Of a DNA stretch of 64,000 nucleotides, positions 22,846-32,824 are shown piece by piece. The stretch comes from Isoperla grammatica (taxonomy: Eukaryota; Arthropoda; Insecta; Plecoptera; Perlodidae). A model generated the notes under the pieces. That model did no database searches, was not told the DNA's origin, and was given only the letters and a program-made list of their open reading frames with translations. The first letter of the stretch is position 1. The number at the start of each line of letters is the position of its first letter. Both the position numbers and the translations under genes were made by a program. Where the stretch lies: assembly GCA_945910005.1 (NCBI GenBank), contig CAMDTW010000562.1:68501-132500 (forward strand), given 5' to 3'.

Positions 22846-24141
22846 GCCATCAACGACACAGACCACTTGAAAGAAGAGCTAAATAGCCTCGCCCTCAACG
22901 ACACAGGCCACTTGAAAGAAGAGCTAAATAGTCTCGCCCTCAACGACACAGACCACTTGAAAGAAGAGCTAAATAGCCTCGCCCTCAACGACACAGGCCA
23001 CTTGAAAGAAGAGCTAAATAGCCTCGCCCTCAACGACACAGGCCACTTGAAAGAAGAGCTAAATAGCCTCGCCCTCAACGACACAGGCCACTTGAAAGAA
23101 GAGCCCTCAACGACACAGGCCACTTGAAAGAAGAGCTAAATAGTCTCACCCTCAACGACACAGGCCACTTGAAAGAAGAGCTAAATAGCCTCACCCTCAA
23201 CGATACAGGCCACTTGAAAGAAGAGCTAAATAGTCTCACCCTCAACGACACAGGCCACTTGAAAGAAGAGCTAAATAGCCTCGCCCTCAACGATACAGGC
23301 CACTTGAAAGAAGAGCTTAAAAGCCTAGCCCTCAACGACACAGGCCACTTGAAAGAAGAGCTAAAAAGTCTCACCCTCAACGATACAGGCCACTTGAAAG
23401 AAGAGCTAAATAGCCTCGCCCTCAACGACACAGGCCACTTGAAAGAAGAGCTAAATAGCCTCGCCCTCAATGACAAAGGCCACTTGAAAGAAGAGCTAAA
23501 AAGTCTCGCCCTCAACGATACAGGCAACTTGAAAGAAGAGCTAACTAGTCTCACCCTCAACGACACAGGCAACTTGACAGAAGAGCTAAAAAGCCTCGCC
23601 CTCAACGACACAGGCCACTTGAAAGAAGAGCTAAATAGTCTCGCCCTCAACGACACAGGCCACTTGAAAGAAGAGCTAAATAGTCTCGCCCTCAACGACA
23701 CAGGCCACTTGAAAGAAGAGCTAAATAGTCTCGCCCTCAACGATACAGGCAACTTGAAAGAAGAGCTTAAAAGCCTAGCCCTCAACGACACAGGCCACTT
23801 GAAAGAAGAGCTAAATAGTCTCGCCCTCAACGATACAGGCCACTTGAAAGAAGAGCTAAATAGTCTCGCCCTCAACGATACGGGCCACTTGAAAGAAGAG
23901 CTTAATCACCCTCAACGACACGGGCCACTTGAAAGAAGAGCTAAATAGTCTCGCCCTCAATCACACAGGCCACTTGAAAGAAGAGCTTAATAGTCTCGCC
24001 CTCAACGATACAGGCCACTTGAAAGAAGAGCTAAATAGTCTCGCCCTCAACGACACAGGCCACTTGAAAGAAGAGCTAAATAGTCTCACCCTCATCGACA
24101 CAGGCCACTTGAAAGAAGAGCTAAATAGTCTCGCCTTCAAC
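22846..24141. repeat. 45-bp minisatellite, about 29 copies (unrelated to the array at 4180)
   Basis: The unit contains CTCAACGACACAGGCCACTT followed by GAAAGAAGAGCTAAATAGTCTCGCC. The plus-strand period is ALNDTGHLKEELNSL, a Lys/Glu-rich sequence that could look like a coiled coil; the minus-strand period VSLRARLFSSSFKWP is equally open. Two internal deletions (near 23104 and 23905) shift the phase and split the frames (plus 22867-23127, 23124-23948, 23929-24237). Some common variants are silent in the plus frame (AGT/AGC, GAC/GAT, CTA/CTT), others are not (GCC/ACC, AAT/AAA, CAC/AAC). I judge it non-coding, with a small residual chance that it is a repeat exon. Confidence 0.93.
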
Positions 24142-25129
24142 CTTGCACACGACTTTGCGCCACTGCACCGTCAGTGGCGTGCCACGATTGCTTGTTGGTT
24201 ATGGGTGTGGAGGGAGGCTGGCTCATCTGCAACATAAATTACAAACTTACATCAACCGTTGCTGATTTCGCGCGCGTGATCAGTGAACGACCACCACTGA
24301 GCTCATTGCATGTTCCAGCTCAACACGCTGGGACAATAACTAAGCATTCATAAGATGGCTTTTGCATTGCTACAACGCAGTTCTACGTTTATGGGTGGTT
24401 GGTGTGTCACATTGTTGTTTGCTGCAGATAAGCTCAAACGCGTCCCACAAAACAACCAAAACCATCTCCATATGGTGTAAATAGTGTTCTTGGAATCAAT
24501 TTACTTACGTCGCGGTTGTGTCCAAAACAGGCGCGGTTTCAAATTGCAAAACGTTTTCATGCCAAGTGGGTATTACTTTTAGAACTTTTCCTATGTTTTC
24601 CTTTGATGCCCAAGAAATTAGCGTACCAAACTTTCACATGTGACTGGTGAGGTGTTACTTCATTTCAATTTCAATAGTGAGTTTTAGAAGGAACTCTACA
24701 TGGGAGTAGTATGGTCACTGCGCCTATATGCGTCACGCTCACCACCCAGAGCAATATTCATACATCTTAGAGGGACAGTCGATCCAAGAAAACACAAAAA
24801 CCAATATGATAGGTAACATGTTGACCTACAAATACGAAAATCGATACTAAAATGAATAACACTTTAAAATAAAGTGGTCAATGAAATTTAATAAAATTTG
24901 TAAAACAAAGTTTAAAAGTTCATGTTGTGTTTAAATGTGATTTGGCAAAGTGTAAGATCTATACCACCGAGCAGATTATCTTACGGTCATTAATAAAGTG
25001 AGTCCCCAAAACATTGGTCAATTACATGTTTATAGTATATAACTGCGTTCGTGGGCGTGTGGGGTTCACGTGGGGTTCACGTGCTCGCATCTAGCACAAT
25101 CTCACTGTTTTAATTACCGTATAAAACCC
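24142..25129. other. 1-kb single-copy spacer
   Basis: No supported gene. A short direct repeat GTGGGGTTCAC occurs twice near 25059-25082. Confidence 0.5.
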
Positions 25130-25494
25130 AGGTCGGTGGTAGGCCCTGCTTGGTGGTAGGCCCTGCTTGGTGGTAGGCCCTGCTTGGTGGTAGGCCCTGC
25201 TCGGTGGTAGGCCCTGCTTGGTGGTAGGCCCTGCTTGGTGGTAGGCCCGGCTTGGTGGTAGGCCCTGCTCGGTGGTAGGCCCTGCTCGGTGGTAGGCCCT
25301 GCTCGGTGGTAGGCCCTGCTCGGTGGTAGGCCCTGCTCGGTGGTAGGCCCTGCTTGGTGGTAGGCCCTGCTTGGTGGTAGGCCCTGCTCGGTGGTAGGCC
25401 CTGCTCGGTGGTAGGCCCTGCTCGGTGGTAGGCCCTGCTTGGTGGTAGGCCCTGCTCGGTGGTAGGCCCTGCTCGGTGGTAGCCCTGCTCGGTG
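25130..25494. repeat. 17-bp minisatellite, about 21 copies
   Basis: The unit GGTGGTAGGCCCTGCTT (or ...CTC) is repeated head to tail. Seventeen is not a multiple of three, so a minus-strand frame of 133 codons (25114-25515) has a 17-residue period spanning three units. The T/C variant at the last position alternates in short runs. Confidence 0.95.
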
Positions 25495-25495
25495 C

Positions 25496-25727
25496 AAAAT
25501 ATTTCTGTTTTTCAAATGTTGTTATTTAACTTTCGAAATGTATTGTTGTAACACGCCGAAAATTGGAAATATTTATTGGTACAGAGAAATATTTATAGGA
25601 AAGAGCATTATTTATAGGAAAGAGCATTATTTAAAGGAAAGAGCATTATTTCTCTAGGAATGACCCTTTGGTTTACTTTTCGACACTTTTAACCGACAGA
25701 AATCGGGAGTTCCGCAGGGTGGTCGAC
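25496..25727. repeat. Spacer with a 19-bp short repeat (about 3-4 copies)
   Basis: AGGAAAGAGCATTATTTAT recurs at about 25598, 25617 and 25636 with decay at both ends. The rest of this short spacer is unremarkable. Confidence 0.75.
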
Positions 25728-28700
25728 TCGACAATCACGTCATGCAGCCCTTAACCAACAAGTCAATCACGTCATGCAGCCTCTAACCAAGAAGACAATC
25801 ACGTCATGCAGCCTCTAACCAAGAAGACAATCACGTCATGCAGCCTCTAACCAAGAAGACAATCACGTCATGCAGCCCTTAACCAAGAAGACAATCACGT
25901 AATGCAGCCTCTAACCAAGAAGACAATCACGTCATGCAGCCTCTAACCAAGAAGACAATCACGTCATGCAGCCTCTAACCAAGAAGACAATCACGTCATG
26001 CAGCCTCTAACCAAGAAGACAATCACGTCATGCAGCCTCTAACCAAGAAGACAATCACGTCATGCAGCCTCTAACCAAGAAGACAATCACGTCATGCAGC
26101 CTCTAACCAAGAAGACAATCACGTCATGCAGCCCTTAACCAAGAAGACAATCACGTCATGCAGCCCTTAACCAAGAAGACAATCACGTCATGCAGCCTCT
26201 AACCAAGAAGACAATCACGTCATGCAGCCTCTAACCAAGAAGACAATCACGTCATGCAGCCTCTAACCAAGAAGACAATCACGTCATGCAGCCTCTAACC
26301 AAGAAGACAATCACGTCATGCAGCCTCTAACCAAGAAGACAATCACGTCATGCAGCCTCTAACCAAGAAGACAATCACGTCATGCAGCCTCTAACCAAGA
26401 AGACAATCACGTTATGCAGTCTCTAACCAAGAAGACAATCACGTTATGCAGCCCTTAACCAAGAAGACAATCACGTCATGCAGCCTCTAACCAAGAAAAC
26501 AATCACGTCATGCAGCCTCTAACCAAGAAGACAATCACGTCATGCAGCCTCTAACCAAGAAGACAATCACGTCATGCAGCCTCTAACCAAAAAGACAATC
26601 ACGTCATGCAGCCTCTAACCAAGAAGACAATCACGTCATGCAGCCCTTAACCAAGAAGACATTCACGTCATGCAGCCTCTAACCAAGAAGACAATCACGT
26701 CATGCAGCCTCTAACCAAGAAGGCAATCACGTCATGCAGCCTCTAACCAAGAAAACAATCACGTCATGCAGCCTCTAACCAAGAAGACAATCACGTCATG
26801 CAGCCTCTAACCAAGAAGGCAATCACGTCATGCAGCCTCTAACCAAGAAAACAATCACGTCATGCAGCCTCTAACCAAGAAGACAATCACGTCATGCAGC
26901 CTCTTATCAAGAAGACAATCACGTCATGCAGCCCTTAACCAAGAAGACAATCACGTCATGCAGCCTCTTACCAAGAAGACAATCACGTCATGCAGCCTCT
27001 AACCAAGAAGACAATCACGTCATGCAGCCTCTAACCAAGAAGACAATCACGTCATGCAGCCTCTAACCAAGAAGACAATCACGTTATGCAGTCTCTAACC
27101 AAGAAGACAATCACGTTATGCAGCCCTTAACCAAGAAGACAATCACGTCATGCAGCCTCTAACCAAGAAGACAATCACGTCGTGCGGCCTCTAACCAAGA
27201 AGACAATCACGTCATGCAGCCTCTAACCAAGAAGACAATCACGTCATGCAGCTTCTAACCAAGAAAACAATCACGTCATGCAGCCTCTAACCAAGAAGAC
27301 AATCACGTCATGCAGCCTCTAACCAATAAGAAAATCACGTCATGCAGCCTCTAACCAAGAAGGCAATCACGTCATGCAGCCTCTAACCAAGAAGACAATC
27401 ACGTCATGCAGCCTCTAGCCAAGAAGACAATCACGTCATGCAGCCCTTAACCAAGAAGACAATCACGTCATGCAGCCTCTAACCAAGAAGACAATCACGT
27501 CATGCAGCCTCTAACCAAGAAGACAATTATGTCATGCAGCCTCTAACCAAGAAGACAATCACGTCATGCAGCCTCTAACCAAGAAGACAATCACGTCATG
27601 CAGCCTCTAACCAAGAAGACAATCACGTCATGCAGCCTCTAACCAAGAAGACAATCACGTTATGCAGTCTCTAACCAAGAAGACAATCACGTTATGCAGC
27701 CCTTAACCAAGAAGACAATCACGTCATGCAGCCTCTAACCAAGAAGACAATCACGTCATGCAGCCTCTAACCAAGAAGACAATCACGTCATGCAGCCTCT
27801 AACCAAGAAGACACTCACGTCATGCAGCCTCTAACCAAGAAGACAATCACGTCATGCAGCCTCTAACTAAGAAGACAATCACGTCATGCAGCCTCTAACC
27901 AAGAAGACAATCACGTCATGCAGCCTCTAACCAAGAAGACAATCACGTCATGCAGCCCTTAACCAAGAAGACAATCACGTCATGCAGCCTCTAACCAAGA
28001 AGACAATCACGTCATGCAGCCTCTAACCAAGAAGACAATCACGTCATGCAGCCTCTAACCAAGAAGACAATCACGTCATGCAGCCTCTAACCAAGAAGAC
28101 AATCACGTCATGCAGCCTCTAACCAAGAAGACAATCACGTTATGCAGCCCTTAACCAAGAAGACAATCACGTCATGCAGCCTCTAACCAAGAAGACAATC
28201 ACGTCATGCAGCCTCTAACCCAGAAGACAATCACGTCATGCAGCCTCTAACCAAGAAGACAATCACGTCATGCAGCTTCTAACCAAGAAGACAATCACGT
28301 CATGCAGCCTCTAACCAAGAAGACAATCACGTCATGCAGCCTCTAACCAAGAAGACAATCACGTCATGCAGCCTCTAACCAAGAAGACAATCACGTCATG
28401 CAGCCTCTAACCAAGAAGACAATCACGTCATGCAGCCCTTAACCAAGAAGACAATCACGCCATGCATCCTCTAACCAAGAAGACAATCACGTCATGCAGC
28501 CTCTAACCAAGAAGACAATCACGTCATGCAGCCTCTAACCAAGAAGACAATCACGTCATGCAGCCCTTAACCAAGAAGACAATCACGTCATGCAGCCTCT
28601 TACCAAGAAGACACTCACGTCATGCAGCCTCTAACCAAGAAGACAATCACGTCATGCACCCCTCAACCAAGAAGACAATCACGTCATGCAGCCCTTAACC

Positions 28701-29153
28701 AAGAAAACAATCACGTCATGCAGCCTCTAACCAAGAAGACAATCACGTCATGCAGCCTCTAACCAAGAAGACAATCACGTTATGCAGCCCTTAACCAAGA
28801 AGACAATCACGTCATGCAGCCCTTAACCAAGAAGACAATCACGTCATGCAGCCTCTAACCAAGAAGACAATCACGTCATGCAGCCTCTAACCAAGAAGAC
28901 AATCACGTTATGCAGCCCTTAACCAAGAAGACAATCACGTCATGCAGCCTCTAACCAAGAAGACAATCACGTCATGCAGCCCTTAACCAAGAAGACAATC
29001 ACGTCATGCAGCCCTTAACCAAGAAAACAATCACGTCATGCAGCCTCTAACCAAGAAGACAATCACGTCATGCAGCCTCTAACCAAGAAGACAATCACGT
29101 CATGCAGCCTCTAACCAAGAAGGCAATCACGTCATGCAGCCCTTAACCAAGAA
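25728..29153. repeat. 32-bp satellite array, about 107 copies
   Basis: The unit is AATCACGTCATGCAGCCTCT followed by AACCAAGAAGAC (32 bp; for example starts 25801 and 25833). Main variants are CCTCTAACC/CCCTTAACC and CGTCATG/CGTTATG. The TAA in each unit keeps most frames closed. The rare double variant GTTATGCAGTCTC followed by GTTATGCAGCCC recurs at 26411, 27083 and 27659, exactly 21 and 18 units apart, showing block duplications. No CRISPR-like unique spacers are present; the array is continuous. Confidence 0.97.
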
Positions 29154-29855
29154 TTTCGAAAAAAAACTTCTTTATTTTGTTCGGGAATATAGAGTGAAAT
29201 AATGTACAATCTTCGGGCCAATTACTAACTAACTGTACGGTACAGTTAACAGTAATAATAAGAGATTACAGAACATATTAAATATCGTCCATTTAAGAAG
29301 GACCTGATAGGAGTTAATATTTTAAAAGCCTGTTCTTAAATTGATATTTATTGCACCTACTTAAAAAGCGACGTAGTTTCCATGGCCGTCAAACATTGCC
29401 TCTGAGGCTTTGGATTTAATGACAGGCTAGGTATTTAAAATTGGATCCGTTCTCGGTTCCACCCACTGAAGTGAATCATGTATCAATGTAATGCTGCTTA
29501 GCACGTCCACGCAATGAATTAGCCCGGACCAACGAGCGTGCTGTTTAGATACAGCATTACTGCGCGAAACTAGTTACAATCCTTACGAAGTCTGTCAAAA
29601 TATATCACAGCAACATGGAACACAAAATGTGTCTTAAACGTCGTATTTAACACTAGTCTCACTTCCCGACAGTTTTATTCACCGACTAAATCGTCGATGG
29701 CACTGGCATAGACAAGAGAGGAGAGGGGGAGAAATAATACATACAGATTATATTTAGCGTTCCTTTGCGAATATGAAAATAGTTGACAAGTTGCTTCTTT
29801 GTTACGAGAATTATCTAAATTAAATAACTCAATTATTCAGCCAGATTTAGAAATT
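29154..29855. other. Single-copy spacer
   Basis: About 700 bp with no supported gene and no repeat; AT-rich towards both ends. Confidence 0.5.
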
Positions 29856-30343
29856 ATGCGTATATGTTCCATGCGTATATGTTCCATGCGTATATGTTCC
29901 ATGCGTATATGTTCCATGCGTATATGTTCCATGCGTAAATGTTTCGTGCGTATATGTTCCATGCGTATATGTTCCATGCGTATATGATCCATGCGTATAT
30001 GTTCCATGCGTAAATGTTCCGTGCGTATATGTTCCATGCGTATATGTTCCATGCGTATAATATGTTGCATGCGTATAAGTTCCATGCGTATATGTTGCAT
30101 GCGTATATGTTCCATGCGTATATGATCCATGCGTATATGATCCATGCGTATATGTTCCATGCGTAAATGTTCCGTGCGTATATGTTCCATGCGTATATGT
30201 TCCATGCGTATATGATCCATGCGTATATGTTCCATGCGTATATGTTCCATGCGTATATGTTCCATGCGTATATGTTCCATGCGTATATGTTCCATGCGTA
30301 TATGTTGCATGCGTATAAGTTCCATGCGTATATGTTGCAATGC
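29856..30343. repeat. 15-bp minisatellite, about 32 copies
   Basis: The unit ATGCGTATATGTTCC has variants TTGCATGCGTATAAG, ATGATCC and AAATGTTCCGTG. The five-codon period gives open frames on both strands (plus MRICS, minus MEHIR-type). A larger pattern repeats within it (AAATGTTCCGTG at about 29936, 30012 and 30166). Non-coding. Confidence 0.95.
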
Positions 30344-30397
30344 TCTGTAAGTAATTTAACAAACGGTAAAACAAAGTCAAAGTTTTATTATTTAATT

Positions 30398-30401
<4 letters not shown>

Positions 30402-30453
<52 letters not shown>

Positions 30454-30525
30454 CTGGATTTCACATAATTACCACGTCAAGAGTGTTCTTGAAAAATATT
30501 CATATAGATATATATATATATATAT
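30402..30525. repeat. Two (TA)n microsatellites
   Basis: A (TA)n run of about 50 bp lies at 30402-30451 and a shorter one of about 20 bp at 30505-30525, separated by AT-rich single-copy sequence. A tract of 10-12 A follows at about 30539-30550. Confidence 0.95.
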
Positions 30526-30550
30526 CTTGTGTTTCGATAAAAAAAAAAAA

Positions 30551-32453
30551 CGAGGTCTTGATTCATAATTAAAAATTCTGATTATTGAAGTCTTTTGTGA
30601 TTTATTGAATTATTGAATTATTTAAGTTTTATATTATTTATTTTATATATTTGATATTATATATACGTATGATATATATATATTTATACTAATTTATTCA
30701 AGCTTTGCTTTGCTTAGAACAATTATGCGTTGCGCGTATCTTTGTGAATCCAGTGCGACCGGCCATACAGATTTCTGCCATTGAGTGAAGCTATTCAATT
30801 CTAGTTTATAGTTTTATGATCTAAAACACGCACGGTTGAGCCTTTTTATTTATTCTTAAATGTTTCAAGCCAAATCAAAATAGCTTTGTCATCGAATTAA
30901 TGGTGTGATTGCCAGAGATGGATATCAACTAAGCGAGCGAAGCGAGCGTCTCCACGAGACTCTTATGGCACTTCGTTCCGTTTTTTTTGTTTTTTGTTTT
31001 GTACTAGACTGTCATGGCACTTCATTCTGTTTGTTTTTTGTTTTGTTTTTATGTCTGTCGATAGCGGTCGAACGGAAAGTCCGATCAACTTGAAATTTGG
31101 ACCATACACAAGCCTCAATGTGGATTAAAGGTGTATAGTTTTGAGGCAAAATCGTTCGAAAAGTTATAAAGTTACACTCAATAACTGTTAGTAACGGTGG
31201 CGGACCGCCGCGAAAACACTAGACAGAATGACAACAAAAATTCTTAGCAACGCACATTGCACTGCATTCAACAATATCGGGAAGTATAATAGCTATGGAA
31301 ATTAGAAAAAAATTCGAATTGCACATTCTTGAATTGTGGTTTTTATTAGCTTTGAGATCTTTTCGCCAGAACGTTTGTAGATATGGACGCGCTCGCTTAT
31401 CAACGCGTCAAACAGAGCGTTTTCCTAGTTTAAACAATAATTAATATATTGGTGTACATTTTGTATGTTTTCCTTGTACTATTTGACTTGGGCTAGGTAT
31501 AAGAGTAGGCGTTTTATTTCCGACGTAAAATGTCCAAACAAAAATCTAGAATGTACTCTTGGCAATTTGCTTAGCATCTTTACGATTAAACGATTATTTA
31601 TTGATTTGTTTTATTTCATTAACCGAAACAGAACATAAACAGTGTAAATATTTTAGTGAGTTTGTTACAAACGGCCAATAGAGCAACAGTAAACTAAAAA
31701 ACCGGTAAACTACCGGGTAATGAGTTTGTCTGCCCTCTACTGTGTTAAGAGGGCTTTTAGTACAAATTACAAACAACTCACAAATAGTTACTTTTAAGGT
31801 TATTTACTACTGAGCACAAACCGTATCATCTGACCTTCATCTAAAACAGGTTGTAGATCACTCACTTTATGCTTTTTTTTAATTTTATTATTAACACCTG
31901 AACCGAAGCGGCAAAAGTGACAGAAAAACAGGCTCGTTTTGATCGCAGGCTTTGGCGATCCTCATCTCCCCTTTACATGTTCAATGATTATGTCTAGCTA
32001 GACAATAACAAAACAATCGTTAAACTTAAAACTATATTCTAAGAAACATTTAAAAAAATATTTGTATTAAAATCACCATCGGAATCAGAATTCGAATCCG
32101 TTGCACAATTTGAGTGGAATCATTAGATTATACGAGCATGCTTGTTATTTCCTCGGCATGTTCCAATGTTGCAGTCGAAGCGAGTTGTAACTGATGGAAT
32201 CAATGTTGGTCGTAACTCCTTGGTGGTCCCCACTCCTCACTCCCAGCGTGTCTTGTCTTGTCTTGTCATGTCTCACCCACACTCGGGTCATTATAGACAT
32301 AACATGGACGTCCCTGGGGCCGACGACATATTTTATCTCCTTTACTACTTAATATCATTATTAACTTTGTGTGGGGGGCTTTGAGCACGTCCAGGTTGAT
32401 TCTTGTTCGAGATGTGTCCATATAGTATAGACCGTAGTCATCTCTTATCAAAT
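30551..32453. other. 1.9-kb single-copy region
   Basis: No frame above 80 codons. TGGCACTTC plus a T/G-rich tail occurs twice about 50 bp apart (30966-31050). The block 31055-31240 is more even in composition and lacks repeats; I cannot identify it. Nothing else supported. Confidence 0.45.
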
Positions 32454-32525
32454 AGTATAGCCGTCCCTCCCCGGAAGCTTATGAGGTTGGGGCACTTAGA
32501 GATGTGGGTTCAAATCCCGCATACT
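32454..32525 (+). pseudogene. tRNA-like sequence followed by a T run
   Basis: AGTAT (32454-32458) and ATACT (32521-32525) could pair as part of an acceptor stem. The T arm GTGGG-TTCAAAT-CCCGC is well formed (one G-T pair). The span is 72 nt, normal for tRNA, and a run of T follows at 32531-32540, as for pol III termination. D and anticodon arms are not convincing, so this is a tRNA pseudogene or SINE head. Confidence 0.45.
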
Positions 32526-32540
32526 GCATGTTTTTTTTTT

Positions 32541-32776
32541 AAACATTTTGTATCCTCATCGTTTCCAATAACATGATTGCAGTAGTAGAGGTTAAGCAAC
32601 AAGGATCAAAAGAAAAATAAGAGTAAATAAATCCGAACTTATGTATATTTCATTGTCTGTTTAGTCTGTTTGCAGAAAAGAAGGCGAATTGAAAGACATA
32701 ATGGGTTCTCTTGAAAACAACCTGAACTAAATTAAATACAATCTAACTTAATTTATAAATAAATAGGCAATTGGTA
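32541..32776. other. Short spacer before the 92/93-bp array
   Basis: AT-rich, no feature seen. Confidence 0.4.
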
Positions 32777-32824
32777 GGCGGTAAGGTGGCTTGTAGCCTC
32801 GATACCGCGAGTTACAAGCCACCT
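32777..32824. repeat. Inverted unit fragment at the left edge of the 92/93-bp array
   Basis: GGCGGTAAGGTGGCTTGTA (32777-32795) is the reverse complement, with two mismatches, of the unit segment TACAAGCCACCTCTCCGCC that starts at 32813. The two arms are separated by 17 bases, so the array opens with a short hairpin. Confidence 0.85.

Noticed and set aside
25728..29153. CRISPR array
   Set aside because: The 32-bp units are contiguous with no unique spacers, and the context is eukaryotic.
32454..32525. Functional tRNA gene
   Set aside because: Only the T arm and five acceptor pairs are convincing; D and anticodon arms do not form properly.
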